From positions 1 to 64,000 of the forward strand of contig NZ_KB907256.1 of NCBI RefSeq assembly GCF_000381905.1: DNA of 64,000 nucleotides, written 5' to 3'. Position 1 is the stretch's first letter; the number at the start of each line of letters is the position of its first letter. Shown here one piece after another: positions 42,169 to 51,232 of this stretch. The translations under genes were made by a program, and so were the position numbers. The notes below the pieces were generated by a model. That model had not been told where the DNA came from and did no database searches. It saw only the letters and a program-made list of their open reading frames with translations. The stretch comes from Paenibacillus fonticola DSM 21315. GTDB lineage: Bacteria > Bacillota > Bacilli > Paenibacillales > Paenibacillaceae.

Positions 42169-43023
42169 ATGCTAGCATTAGATGTTCAAAATTTAAACAA
42201 GGAGTATCCTAATTTTCAGCTCAAAGATGTGTCGTTCCAACTGGAGAAGGGCTATATTATGGGCTTCATCGGCGCCAATGGCGCTGGAAAGACAACTACC
42301 ATCAAATCGATCATGAATATGATTCAAACCGATGGCGGCGTTGTCCGCGTTCTGGGCAAGAACATGGCTGAACACGAAATAGAGTTGAAGCAAGAGATCG
42401 GGTGTGCATTTGGCGGCATCGACTTTTATAACCGCAGCAAGATCAAAACGTTAACCGACGTAATCAAGAGGTTCTATAAGCATTGGGACGAAGCAGCCTA
42501 TTCCCGCTATTTGAGTCGATTTAAGTTGGATGAGAATAAAAAAGTCGCCGAATTGTCGACGGGGATGAAAGTGAAGTATACTCTGGCCCTTGCGTTATCC
42601 CATGGCGCGAAGCTGCTCATTCTCGATGAGCCGACAAGCGGGCTTGACCCGGTGGCCAGGGACGACCTGCTGGATCTCTTCCAAGAGCTTGTCGCAGGCG
42701 GCGAGATCAGCATTCTTTTCTCGACCCATATTACCTCCGACTTGGAGAGGTGTGCAGATTTTATTACCTTTATCGCGGATGGGAAAATCATTAGCAGCGC
42801 TGAGAAAGAAGAGTTTAAGGAGTCCTATCGTTTGCTGAGCGGTAACACCAGCCAACTGAACCGGGTGAAGGAACGGATGATTTCCTACAAAGTCAATTCG
42901 TTCGGGTTTACGGGATTGATCCGTTCCAAAGACTTCGATCCCTTTTCCGGCATCAAAGCTGCCACGCCGAGCCTTGAGGAGATCATGATCTACTTCGCGA
43001 AGAAGGAGCCTGCATATGTATAA
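42169..43023 (+). CDS. ABC transporter ATP-binding protein of a YtrA-type operon
   Basis: ATG 42169 has GAGGAGG at good spacing. The 284-residue ATPase has Walker A GANGAGKTTT, signature LSTGMKVKYTLALAL, Walker B LLILDEPTSGLDP and the H-loop in STHITSDLE. The C-terminal extension of about 60 residues is typical of YtrB/YhcH-like proteins. It overlaps the permease gene by eight bases. The GntR gene at the end and the operator upstream make a self-regulated envelope-stress-type exporter. Confidence 0.93.
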   Translation: MLALDVQNLNKEYPNFQLKDVSFQLEKGYIMGFIGANGAGKTTTIKSIMNMIQTDGGVVRVLGKNMAEHEIELKQEIGCAFGGIDFYNRSKIKTLTDVIKRFYKHWDEAAYSRYLSRFKLDENKKVAELSTGMKVKYTLALALSHGAKLLILDEPTSGLDPVARDDLLDLFQELVAGGEISILFSTHITSDLERCADFITFIADGKIISSAEKEEFKESYRLLSGNTSQLNRVKERMISYKVNSFGFTGLIRSKDFDPFSGIKAATPSLEEIMIYFAKKEPAYV

Positions 43024-43678
43024 TTTAGTTATGAAGGATTTGAAATTAGGCATTCAGCCGATGTTTTTTGTCCTCCCCATTTTGTTTGGATTGCTAGTGC
43101 TCATTCCTAGCTGGATTTACTTTCTTGTCCCTATGTATTTTTTCTGGATCTCGGTCCCTAACTTATTCGGCAATTTTAAAACGCAGAACGACTTGATGTT
43201 TACCTCGTTGATGCCCGTAACTAAAAAGGATATTGTGAAAGCAAGGGTATCCGTTATTGTCATCCTGGAGATTTTGCACATCGGGTCTGCGTTGATCTTC
43301 GGTCTGGTCCATGACCTTGTATACTCGAATTCAAACATAACCTACTATTTCTTCGCACCTTCCATCGGTTTTTGGGGACTTTGCATGGTCATGCTGGCGA
43401 TCTTCAACATTATTCTTATCCCCATTTACTACAAGACGGCGTACAAATTTGGCAGGGCGCTGTTCTTAGCTACTGCAGCCGCTATGATTTTTGCCGGAAT
43501 CGTACAATGGCTGGGAATTCAGATCAAGCCCGTGTCCGACATTTTTAATGTGACCATCGCTGAACATATCGCTGTTCACGCATCCGTATTGATCGCAGGA
43601 ATCGTCATCTTTGCTGTATTTACCCTGATGGCTTACCGGATTGCGGTGAAACGATTTCTCAAAGTGGAACTTCTATGA
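43016..43678 (+). CDS. ABC-2 type permease
   Basis: The 220-residue protein has six membrane segments (MFFVLPILFGLLVLIPSWIY is the first pair). It starts YNLVMKDLKLG, as in bacitracin-type ABC-2 permeases, and has FMSLMPVTKKDIVKAR-like wording (FTSLMPVTKKDIVKARVSV) in the coupling region. Start and stop overlap its neighbours by 8 and 4 bases. The substrate is unknown. Confidence 0.9.
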   Translation: MYNLVMKDLKLGIQPMFFVLPILFGLLVLIPSWIYFLVPMYFFWISVPNLFGNFKTQNDLMFTSLMPVTKKDIVKARVSVIVILEILHIGSALIFGLVHDLVYSNSNITYYFFAPSIGFWGLCMVMLAIFNIILIPIYYKTAYKFGRALFLATAAAMIFAGIVQWLGIQIKPVSDIFNVTIAEHIAVHASVLIAGIVIFAVFTLMAYRIAVKRFLKVELL

Positions 43679-44040
43679 ACATATCGATTTCGAACACAAC
43701 GGAAAAACCGATCTACCAGCAGTTATACGAGCAGATCAGCGGCCAGATTCTTAATGGTGAACTAGGAAGCGGGTATGTATTGCCGCCTATTCGGAAGGCC
43801 GCTCATGAGCTTCGCGTCAGTGTCATCACCGTTAAGAAAGCTTGGGAAGAGCTTGAACGAAGTGGTTTGATCAACACCGTAACTGGCAAAGGATGCTTTG
43901 TCGCCGAATTTTCACCCGAGGAGATGCTGCAGAAGCGCAATGAGATGGTTTTGAAGCAAATGGAAAGCGACACTTCCTACTACAAATCCTTCGGGCTTAC
44001 CTTGGATGAAGTCATTGAGCTGTTGAAGAGGATTTATTGA
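43675..44040 (+). CDS. GntR-family regulator, YtrA subfamily
   Basis: The 121-residue protein is the short YtrA type: one winged helix (PIYQQLYEQISGQILNGELG, LRVSVITVKKAWEELERSG, VTGKGCFVAE) and a brief dimerisation tail. YtrA repressors control their own ABC operon through a dyad near the promoter, and a fitting dyad is present at 42126. Here the regulator is the last gene rather than the first. Its ATG overlaps the permease stop. Confidence 0.93.
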   Translation: MNISISNTTEKPIYQQLYEQISGQILNGELGSGYVLPPIRKAAHELRVSVITVKKAWEELERSGLINTVTGKGCFVAEFSPEEMLQKRNEMVLKQMESDTSYYKSFGLTLDEVIELLKRIY

Positions 44041-44237
44041 AAAAAGGAGCACAGAGGCCGGAGGGGCGCACTGGACGTATATTCCGGGATCAGTGCGTAG
44101 TATTCGCTGCAGAAACGGGATTCGTGCTGTGTACTTATTTTGGAACGTATGGAGCAGTCATTCAGATACCCGGAAATTTCGGCAGACGTTCTCCTGCGTT
44201 TGATCCGACATCAAGAAACCATGCTCGTGCTTAATAT

Positions 44238-44278
44238 GAGGAAGTGTGCTTACAACAGTACACTTCCTCGTTTTCTTT
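44238..44278 (+). terminator. Terminator upstream of rrf2
   Basis: GAGGAAGTGT pairs with ACACTTCCTC over a 12-base loop and is followed by GTTTTCTTTT. The 200 bases before it, after the gntR stop, contain no gene I can support. Confidence 0.85.
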
Positions 44279-44361
44279 TATCGTATTTTTCTGGCGGTTT
44301 GACGCAAAGGAACATAATGGTTATTATAGATATGTGAAATCCTTGATTGAGGTGATATTTT

Positions 44362-44763
44362 ATGAAATACTCCAAGGCAACCGATTATGCTCTTCATACT
44401 ATGCTCTTTCTTACTGCGGCGACTCCGCAAAAACCAATAGGGGTACAGCAGTTAGCAGAGCGGCAAAATGTGTCTCCATCCTATTTATCCAAAATACTGA
44501 CCAAGTTAGTGAAGGCGGGCATGATTGAATCGATAACGGGGGTAAACGGCGGATATCGGCTTAAACGAGATTGGGAAAACATTTCGTTCCTTGATATTAT
44601 TCATGCGATTGAAGGCTCGGCTTCCTTATTCGATTGCAGTTTTGAACATGGACCAAACTGTCCGATTCAAAAGGTGGTATTATCGGCAGAAGAGAAGATG
44701 GAGGAACAGTTGAGAAATCAGAAGATGTCGGACCTTGTGCGGGATCTGAATATCGAGATATAG
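44362..44763 (+). CDS. Rrf2-family regulator
   Basis: The 133-residue protein has the Rrf2 HTH (YSKATDYALHTMLFL, LAERQNVSPSYLSKIL, GVNGGYRL). The region that binds an iron-sulphur cluster in IscR/NsrR holds just two cysteines (FDCSFEHGPNCPI) where three are usual, so cluster binding is doubtful or atypical; thiol sensing as in CymR/HypR-like members is possible. GAGGTGAT precedes the ATG. A frameshifted methyltransferase gene follows 260 bases on. Confidence 0.92.
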   Translation: MKYSKATDYALHTMLFLTAATPQKPIGVQQLAERQNVSPSYLSKILTKLVKAGMIESITGVNGGYRLKRDWENISFLDIIHAIEGSASLFDCSFEHGPNCPIQKVVLSAEEKMEEQLRNQKMSDLVRDLNIEI

Positions 44764-45021
44764 TACATCTTTTTTTTAAGTTAATTAAAGACAACATATA
44801 TCTTTAAAGTATTTAATAAGGGAGGTCGAGCGAATGGATGTATTCAAAAGCAGTAGGAATTGATCCAACGCACTAGGGAATCATTGTTGAGGCATATTCA
44901 CATACCGGATTCAGAAATAACGTTTAGCCATTCTCGACCCATGTGGAAAATGGTTATGAATAATCCTCCGGCTTGGGTCCGATGGAATCATAAAAATGGA
45001 GAGAAAAAGGTGATAAATACA

Positions 45022-45910
45022 ATGAGCAATGAACTGTTTGATGCGGTGGTATGGGAAAAAGCTTGGAAGGAAGATTCGAATACAGGCGTCAACAAGATGA
45101 AGAGGGCTGGCATCGATCCGGCACATTCACTTGATTCATCGGCCAAGTCGTTCAATCAGGAGGTATTCAGCGAAGAAGGCAGACGAAGGGCCAGACGGAT
45201 AATGAACTGGCTAAGGGATCAGGGAGTTGAATTTTCGGGATCTTCTGTTTTGGATATAGGTGCGGCATCGGGCGGCTTTTCCGTACCTTTCGCGGAGCGG
45301 GGAGCGGATGTAACGGCGGTAGAAACATCCCGTCCGTTGATCGAGCTCTTACACCAAAATAGTTCGGGCTTGACAAATGGAACGGTTAAGGTAGTGCACG
45401 AACCCTTCGAAAACATCGATCTTGAGGCGAGGAGCCTTTGATCTCGTCTTTGTCTCCATGTGCCCGGTTCTGGTCGATTGGGCCAGTGTGGAGAGGGTGC
45501 TGAGCTGCGCGAGATCGTTCTGCTACATGAGCCTGCCGGTAGGTTCCAGGGAGCACAGCCTGGTCGACGAGGTATGGCCACTTGTCACCGATCGCCCCAG
45601 AAAGACCGAACATTTGGAGATGCTTTACCTGACTCAATTACTGCTGCTAAAGGGTTATTCTTATCAATCGTTGATAACCCGGGAAATGAAAACAACAACA
45701 GTCTCTAAAGAGGCGGCATTCCATGATACGGTCAATTGGTTGAAAATGCACGGTATCCCGTTGGATGAGAAGGTTCGTCATATCGTCTCCCGTCATTTGG
45801 ACACACGCTATCCTGGCGAACAAGTAGAAATCCGGCAAGGCGGCCGGTTCGGCAAAGTGCTTGTTCAACTGCAAAGCCAGTATATGCACAGCAGAGAAGA
45901 CCGTATCTAA
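45022..45910 (+). pseudogene. SAM-dependent methyltransferase gene with a frameshift
   Basis: The first frame (ATG 45022, weak AAGGTGAT) encodes VLDIGAASGGFSVPFAERGA, the SAM-binding glycine loop, and continues to FENIDLEA. It then meets a stop at 45441. A second frame entering near 45425 continues GAFDLVFVSMCPVLVDWASV to the natural end at 45910. Together they give a protein of about 295 residues. One inserted or deleted base near 45420-45430 explains this. The preceding stretch 44834-45021 also looks weakly coding (one 9-codon frame with its own ribosome site, then an open frame). Sequencing error is possible. Confidence 0.75.
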
Positions 45911-46147
45911 CTTACAGTCACGATAAATATCGAATAGTTGGCGAGTTGGGTTAAATTCTGAAATCCCGTCGGATTTCGGGATGCTTCTCGCTTTTGACGA
46001 CAGTGGTAGCACACTGTACTAGAAGCGGACAGCGGCAGTCCACTCAATTTCACGCGATTTGTAGTGTACTGACGATCTCTGCAACGCAAGAACAAAAAAA
46101 TCGCTCAAGAGTAACGGATTGAGTGAAGCGAGAGGGATGGAATAATC

Positions 46148-47056
46148 ATGAACAAAGTGGATGTAGCGATTATCGGGGGAGGTCCCGCCGGTTTGAGCGC
46201 CGGACTTATGCTTGGACGTGCGAGGAAGCAGACGATCGTCATTGACGAAGGACGTCCCCGTAATGCTGTGACTCGGGAGGCGCACGGTTTTTTGACGCGG
46301 GACGGCATCAGCCCGGATGAATTTCGACGCATTGCGAAGGAGCAGTTGCGCGTCTATCCGTCGGTTTCCCAGTATGAAGATACCGTTGTGTCGATCACGG
46401 GTGAGGATGGGGACTTCTTGTTGGAGACGGCCACAAGGAAGAAGATCGCCAGCAAAAAACTGCTGTTTGCCGTAGGCATGAAAGATCAAAAGCTTGGAAT
46501 ACCGGGATTAGCCGAGGTATACGGGAAAAGCGCATTTGTTTGCCCGTATTGCGATGGCTGGGAACTAAGGGATGAGCCGCTGGTTGTCATTAGCAGGGGG
46601 GCGGCGCTCATGCATTTCGCTCCATTGTTGTCGGGGTGGACGAATCAGTTTGTCGTATGCACGAATGGCCCCGATGAATTGAGCGAGGCTGAACGCGAGG
46701 ATTTGCGAAATCATCATATCCCGCTATTCGATACGCCGATTCGTGCCATTGTATCCAGTAAAGGTATGGTGAACCATGTTGCGCTTGAGGATGGGACGGA
46801 AATTCCGTGCACAGGAATTTTCTTCAAGTCGGAGCTGGTCCCGGGAACGGATTTGCCGCAGACCCTTGGTTGCCGCATATCAGATACGGGGGAGATTGCA
46901 GTCGACGAAGTTGGAAAATCCAGCGTACCCGGCGTTTACGCAGCGGGTGACGTGTCATCACTCATGCATCAATCCATTGCCGCAGCTGCATCGGGGGCTA
47001 GAGCTGCAGCCGTCATAAATGGTGAATTAAATCAGGAAGTCTGGCGAAATAACTAA
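46148..47056 (+). CDS. Thioredoxin-reductase-like FAD-dependent oxidoreductase
   Basis: The 302-residue protein has the FAD motif GGGPAGLSAG (about 10-19), a CPYC redox motif with Cys132 and Cys135 in FVCPYCDGWEL, and the C-terminal FAD segment VPGVYAAGDVS. The second dinucleotide site, usually GGGxSA, reads VISRGAALMHFA, so NADPH binding may be altered. This group includes reductases that work on small disulphides or form dithiol bonds in natural products (gliotoxin-type). GAGAGGGATGG precedes the ATG. Its partner, if any, is not adjacent. Confidence 0.9.
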   Translation: MNKVDVAIIGGGPAGLSAGLMLGRARKQTIVIDEGRPRNAVTREAHGFLTRDGISPDEFRRIAKEQLRVYPSVSQYEDTVVSITGEDGDFLLETATRKKIASKKLLFAVGMKDQKLGIPGLAEVYGKSAFVCPYCDGWELRDEPLVVISRGAALMHFAPLLSGWTNQFVVCTNGPDELSEAEREDLRNHHIPLFDTPIRAIVSSKGMVNHVALEDGTEIPCTGIFFKSELVPGTDLPQTLGCRISDTGEIAVDEVGKSSVPGVYAAGDVSSLMHQSIAAAASGARAAAVINGELNQEVWRNN

Positions 47057-47105
47057 ATGATTGATCCAACCAAATGATATGCCATAGAGTAGCAGATTCT
47101 AACAA

Positions 47106-47197
47106 CATAAGGGTCATCGCGCAAAGGATGGCCTAAAGACTTGCCGTTGCAGACAGTACGGAAAACCGTATTACAAGTAAACAGCAAGTTTTTTGTT
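47106..47197 (+). repeat. Dispersed 3'-intergenic element, copy 7
   Basis: The GGTCATC..GGATGGCC hairpin is followed by CTTGCCGTTGCAGACAG, the perfect hairpin TACGG-AAAA-CCGTA and AGCAAGTTTTTT. The outer CTTGC..GCAAG pair plus T6 gives this copy a terminator-like end. Confidence 0.88.
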
Positions 47198-47254
47198 GTG
47201 AGTGGGCATAATAGATCTATTGAGTGTGAAAGGAAGGAGCTGCATGACAAGGAG

Positions 47255-47842
47255 ATGGATCGATCCTTTGTAATCTTACCTGAAGAGCAAGCGCCTGAAG
47301 GTATAGAGCATTGTGAACTGTGCGAGCTATCCAAGCAGCGGAATCGGGTCGTCTGGGGTGAAGGAAATCCGCAAGCTTCGCTTATGATGATTTTGGATAA
47401 TCCCGGAGCCAGGGAGGATCGGGAAGGAAATTCATTTCTATGCGGTACCCGAGAAACACTCCAATTCGGCATGAGGGAAGCAGGGATAGATGTAAATGAG
47501 GTTTATGTCACTTATTTGCTAAAACGCCGACCGATGCGTGCTTATAATAAGCCTGAGGTTAGAGCCGCGTGTCTTCCTCATTTGCAGATGCAGATCTTTC
47601 AGAAGCGGCCGCTTGTACTATTTGGATTTGGAAATGTCGTGGCGGAAGCCTTATTCCCAGATAAGGAGAGTGCCGTTGTTAAGGAGTTACGTGGCAGCTG
47701 GCATGAGTTTCAGGGTACGTCTATCAGCTTCACCTATCACCCGCTTGCAGTAAGAAGACGACCCAATCTGCTAAGATTCTTCGTAGAAGATTTAAAAGCT
47801 TTGAAGGAGAAGTGGAAGGAGATTCAACACGCCAGGATATAG
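47255..47842 (+). CDS. Uracil-DNA glycosylase superfamily protein (family-4-like)
   Basis: The ATG at 47255 is the best in-frame start, although the AGGAAGGAG upstream is 15 bases away. The 195-residue protein has the UDG motif 1 (MILDNPGAREDREGNSFLCG) and motif 2 THPL-like (FTYHPLAVRRRPNL). The family-4 iron-sulphur site normally uses four cysteines. Here CELC and the C in RAACLPHL are present, but the cysteine of KCRPP is replaced (KRRPM), so the cluster may be lost or use C of FLCG. It would remove uracil from DNA. It lies between element copy 7 and the MetRS T-box. Confidence 0.85.
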   Translation: MDRSFVILPEEQAPEGIEHCELCELSKQRNRVVWGEGNPQASLMMILDNPGAREDREGNSFLCGTRETLQFGMREAGIDVNEVYVTYLLKRRPMRAYNKPEVRAACLPHLQMQIFQKRPLVLFGFGNVVAEALFPDKESAVVKELRGSWHEFQGTSISFTYHPLAVRRRPNLLRFFVEDLKALKEKWKEIQHARI

Positions 47843-47929
47843 AATGACCACTTGTTGAGGCTCACGACAATGTCGTCCAGTAGTTTTGGCGTTTGTACTA
47901 CCGCCGCAAGCCGTACCCGAATAATAACC

Positions 47930-47958
47930 TTGACTTTGGAAACGGTGTTCAGTATAAT
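47930..47958 (+). promoter_or_regulatory. Promoter of the T-box/MetRS transcript
   Basis: TTGACT (47930-47935) and TATAAT (47953-47958) have a 17-bp spacer. Transcription would begin near 47965, about 20 bases before the T-box stem I. Confidence 0.75.
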
Positions 47959-47984
47959 TTCCAATAACTTGAATAACCAAAAAA

Positions 47985-48259
47985 GCTAAGAAGAGAAAGA
48001 GTACCTTGGTGACGTCTTTTTACAGAGAGCTCCGGCAGCTGAAAAGGAGTAAAGAATAGCCTAGGGAATATGGTCTCAGAGCTGCGCATCGAAACCTCAT
48101 GTGGTTGTAGGCTGCGCCGGAACCCGCACCCGTTACTGTGCTAGGGTATAAACGCGAATAGCGTCGTACCTGAAGAGGTGAATGCCGTGAGGCATTTAAT
48201 AAAATTGGGTGGTACCACGTGAGCACAACTCTCGTCCCTTTGGGATGAGGGTTTTTTTG
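47985..48259 (+). promoter_or_regulatory. T-box leader (probably methionine) of the MetRS gene
   Basis: The leader has an AGTA S-turn at 48000-48003 and a stem I distal region with AGAGAG near 48023. GAATATGG at 48067 contains ATG at 48070-48072, the likely Met specifier. The T-box GGGTGGTACCACG is at 48207-48219. The terminator CTCTCGTCCC-TTT-GGGATGAGGG with seven T is at 48230-48259. Uncharged tRNA pairing with TGG of the T-box should stabilise the antiterminator and allow reading of the synthetase gene. Specifier placement is my reading by eye. Confidence 0.88.
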
Positions 48260-48286
48260 TGTGTCAAAAATGAGGGAGGGAATCTT

Positions 48287-49927
48287 ATGGCGAAAATATT
48301 TATCGGCGGAGCATGGCCGTATGCGAATGGTTCATTGCATCTGGGACGATTGGCAAGTTTATTGCCGGGGGATGTATTGGCACGTTATTTCCGTGCGAAG
48401 GGAGATGACGTATTATATGTGTCAGGCAGCGATTGTCACGGAACTCCTGTCGCTGTTCAAGCTATGCAGGAGGGGGTCTCGCCAGGTGATATTGCAGATC
48501 GTTTCCATCTGGAATTTGTCGAATGCTTCAATCGGTTGGGCTTCACTTATGATTTATACACGCGTACCGATCAAGAATTTCATCATCGTGTAGTTCAAGA
48601 TGTATTTCTGAAACTTCTGGAAAATGGACATCTGTATAAAAAAACTATCCTGCAGACGTATTGTGAAGTAGATCAACGATTTTTGCCAGATCGATACGTT
48701 GAAGGGGATTGCCCTGTCTGTGGTCATCGTGCCCGAGGGGATCAATGTGACTTTTGTTCAACATTGCTTGATCCAGCGGACTTGTCAGAAAAAACATGCA
48801 AAATTTGTGGCAATCCACCTGTCGAGCGCCCAACGGAGCATTATTACCTTGCATTGTCTCAATTTCAGGCTGAATTGACCCAATATGCTGAACAGGCTCA
48901 GGGATGGAAGGAAAATGCTGTCCAGTTGACCCGAAGGTACTTGGAAGAGGGCCTTCAAGATCGTGCAGCGACGAGAGATCTAACATGGGGCGTTGAAGTT
49001 CCGGTTGAAGGATTTGATGACAAGAAAATCTATGTCTGGGTTGAAGCCGTTAGTGGTTACTTGTCTGCAAGCAAACAATGGGCAAGTCAGACAGGCGGCA
49101 GTTGGGAATCCTTTTGGCTGGATGAGGAGAAGGATTTAACCGCGTATTATGTACATGGAAAGGACAATATACCTTTCCACACACTGATTTGGCCTGCTTT
49201 GCTCTTGGGAGTAGGGGGACTGCACTTACCTGATCGAGTGATTTCATGCGAGTACATGACACTAGAAGGGAAAAAGTTTTCGACAAGCCGGAATTGGGCG
49301 GTTTGGGTACCAGACATTCTGAAAAGGTACCAGCCGGACTCCATTCGCTATTTTCTGATCGCAAACGGGCCCGAGAAACGCGACACTGATTTTTCATGGA
49401 GGGAATTTATTCATAGTCACAACGGGGAGCTGCTAGGCGCGTTCGGAAATTTGGTCAACCGTACGTTGGCGTTTATCGACAAATCCTTTGAAGGTTATGT
49501 TCCTTTAGGAGAATTTAGTGAGGAATGGACAAGGTCAACCGAAGATATATATCGAGATGCTGGAGCCCTAATTGAAGAAGGCCGTCTAAAAGAAGCGATT
49601 GAATTGATTTTCACCTACGTCCGTCAAGCAAATAAATATTTTGATGAACAAAAACCATGGGTGCAAATCAAGGAAAATCGGGAGGCATGTGGACTTACAC
49701 TACATTCATGTGTACAGATTATAGCCAATCTCGCAAACTTGCTCGAACCCTTTATTCCCTTTTCATGTGAGAAAATAAGAACGTTTCTTACGCTGGAAAG
49801 ACCGAACTGGCAGTTGATTTTTGTTCCTGCTGGCTTACAGATTCATAAGTATGAGCTTTTGTTCGAGCGCATTGACGTAAGTCGGATTGAAGAAGAGATA
49901 AGTTTATTGGAGAAGCAAAAGATGTAG
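48287..49927 (+). CDS. metG: Methionyl-tRNA synthetase, two-zinc-knuckle type
   Basis: ATG 48287 follows GAGGGAGGG. The 546-residue class I synthetase has the HIGH-like GSLHLG (16-20), the KMSKS-like KKFSTS, and a connective peptide with several CxxC knuckles ([16 protein letters not shown] and CKICG). This resembles the E. coli type (MetRS2) rather than the usual single-knuckle Bacillus MetS. It lacks the C-terminal EMAP-like tRNA-binding domain, ending soon after the anticodon-binding domain. MetRS2 enzymes occur as second copies in Firmicutes and can be insensitive to MetRS1 inhibitors. Regulated by the T-box upstream. A first copy elsewhere in the genome is expected but not visible here. 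Confidence 0.94.
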   Translation: MAKIFIGGAWPYANGSLHLGRLASLLPGDVLARYFRAKGDDVLYVSGSDCHGTPVAVQAMQEGVSPGDIADRFHLEFVECFNRLGFTYDLYTRTDQEFHHRVVQDVFLKLLENGHLYKKTILQTYCEVDQRFLPDRYVEGDCPVCGHRARGDQCDFCSTLLDPADLSEKTCKICGNPPVERPTEHYYLALSQFQAELTQYAEQAQGWKENAVQLTRRYLEEGLQDRAATRDLTWGVEVPVEGFDDKKIYVWVEAVSGYLSASKQWASQTGGSWESFWLDEEKDLTAYYVHGKDNIPFHTLIWPALLLGVGGLHLPDRVISCEYMTLEGKKFSTSRNWAVWVPDILKRYQPDSIRYFLIANGPEKRDTDFSWREFIHSHNGELLGAFGNLVNRTLAFIDKSFEGYVPLGEFSEEWTRSTEDIYRDAGALIEEGRLKEAIELIFTYVRQANKYFDEQKPWVQIKENREACGLTLHSCVQIIANLANLLEPFIPFSCEKIRTFLTLERPNWQLIFVPAGLQIHKYELLFERIDVSRIEEEISLLEKQKM

Positions 49928-49934
49928 CTGGATA

Positions 49935-50022
49935 GGGAAGGGCCATCCATTGGATGGCTCTCTTCAAAATTTGCCGTTACGGACAGCTCGGAGAACCGTA
50001 CCATAAGTAGGGCAAGTTTTTT
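49935..50022 (+). repeat. Dispersed 3'-intergenic element, copy 8
   Basis: GGGCCATCC-ATT-GGATGGCTC hairpin, then TTTGCCGTTACGGACAG, GGAGAACCGTACCATAAG and GGGCAAGTTTTTTG. Outer TTGCC..GGCAA pairs and a T6 run make this the most complete copy. It begins eight bases after the MetRS stop. Confidence 0.9.
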
Positions 50023-50032
50023 GCGGAATGGC

Positions 50033-50117
50033 AAACATGATATTTCTGTGCAAGGATTGCAAGGCTCCATTTTCCACCATCACCTAAAATGAAACTTAAA
50101 AGGAGGCATTGAATGGA
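50033..50117 (+). repeat. 85-bp duplicated leader, copy 2
   Basis: It is about 85 percent identical to 24607-24691 and ends in AAAGGAGGCATTGAATGGAT, giving the ribosome site and first two codons to the kinase gene. It starts right after element copy 8. Confidence 0.88.
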
Positions 50118-51087
50118 TAATGCAATCATTGCGCAGCATGCGCTTGCACAGTACGATATAAACGTTGTATCCGTATCGCCGATAGCTCAAAGCGGTGCTG
50201 CCGTGTTCAAAGTTGAAGATCACCAGGGATTATTATACAGTCTGCGTGTTCACGAATCTAAAATCAGTACGATTGAGAAGATGTGGATAAGCCCAGATGT
50301 GCTGGATTCCGAGTTGGTATGGCTGGATGCGCTTAATCGTGATACTGGCCTTACCGTCCCCGTACCCAAACGCAATCGGCAAGGGGCGTATGTTACGCAG
50401 GTGGGCGATATGAATTGCACTATGCTCAGTTGGGTGACAGGCGAGCAAAAGCCATACTTTACTAATAAGCAAGAAATGAAATCCACCGCTGTAATGACGG
50501 CAGCTTTGCACCAACATGCCAGTAAGTGGCAGCCGCCTTCATCCTTTATCCGTCCAACGGTTAATCGCGCACGCATACAGAATGCTCTGGACTTGCTCAA
50601 GCAGGCCGTACGGGAAGGATTATTAGATGCAAATGATGTTCAGATACTTGAAGCCGCTGGGGAAAAAGCAATGGCTCTGCTCGACACGCTCCCTAAAAAT
50701 AACTTGACTTGGGGCATATTGCACGGAGATATCATTCCTCCCAATATTGTGTATGTGGATGGGGTTGCAAACTCCATTGACTTTGGCGCGTGTGGATTCG
50801 GTTTTTTTCTCTCTGACTTGGCCATCACATTCTGTTTTATTCACCCCAATACTAGACAGCAGTACATTGATTGGTATGGAAAGCACTTTCCGCTACCGAA
50901 TGATTATGTGGTACAAATAGAAGCATTATTTATTGCATTTCGGCTAATTATGATGAGGAACGCCCTCGGTATGCCTGACGCAAACAACTGGCTGCCGATG
51001 GATGTGCAAAAGTCTGCGTCCCGTGAATTTGGCAGGTATGTAAATGGTGAAGGTTTTTTATTTTTAGGCACACCATTTTGGGAATGA
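50113..51087 (+). CDS. APH/ChoK-type phosphotransferase (aminoglycoside kinase-like fold)
   Basis: The 324-residue protein has the kinase-like catalytic signature HGDIIPPNIV with the conserved His-Gly-Asp and Asn, followed by the Mg-binding IDFGACGFG. An N-terminal beta domain carries AAVFKVEDHQGLLYSLRVH with a short GxxxxxV loop. The fold serves aminoglycoside, homoserine, choline or macrolide phosphorylation; the sequence does not decide. The ribosome site and first two codons are part of a duplicated leader. It stands alone between element copies 8 and 9, with no linked resistance or biosynthetic gene. Confidence 0.88.
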   Translation: MDNAIIAQHALAQYDINVVSVSPIAQSGAAVFKVEDHQGLLYSLRVHESKISTIEKMWISPDVLDSELVWLDALNRDTGLTVPVPKRNRQGAYVTQVGDMNCTMLSWVTGEQKPYFTNKQEMKSTAVMTAALHQHASKWQPPSSFIRPTVNRARIQNALDLLKQAVREGLLDANDVQILEAAGEKAMALLDTLPKNNLTWGILHGDIIPPNIVYVDGVANSIDFGACGFGFFLSDLAITFCFIHPNTRQQYIDWYGKHFPLPNDYVVQIEALFIAFRLIMMRNALGMPDANNWLPMDVQKSASREFGRYVNGEGFLFLGTPFWE

Positions 51088-51141
51088 TCAACCTTTTCTT
51101 ATCAGGAAAATGATACTTGATTGTGCTAACTAAAAACATTT

Positions 51142-51215
51142 TAGTTGAAATAACGTGAGTTCAAAGAAAAGGCCATCCCCACAAAGGATGGCCTTAAAAT
51201 CTTACCGTTACGTGA
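51142..51215 (+). repeat. Dispersed 3'-intergenic element, copy 9
   Basis: AGTTGAAATAACGTG, hairpin GGCCATCC-CCACAAA-GGATGGCC and the tail TCTTACCGTTACG. Its first 55 bases are almost identical to copy 4 at 25573, in contrast to the tail, which differs. Confidence 0.85.
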
Positions 51216-51232
51216 AGAGAAGTTAATGATGA

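Noticed and set aside
45420-45430. Programmed frameshift in the methyltransferase gene
   Set aside because: No slippery heptamer followed by a stem or Shine-Dalgarno stimulator is evident; decay or sequence error is simpler.
47792-47980. Minus-strand 62-codon reading overlapping the end of the UDG gene
   Set aside because: It overlaps the UDG end and the MetRS promoter and shows no ribosome site or conserved motif.
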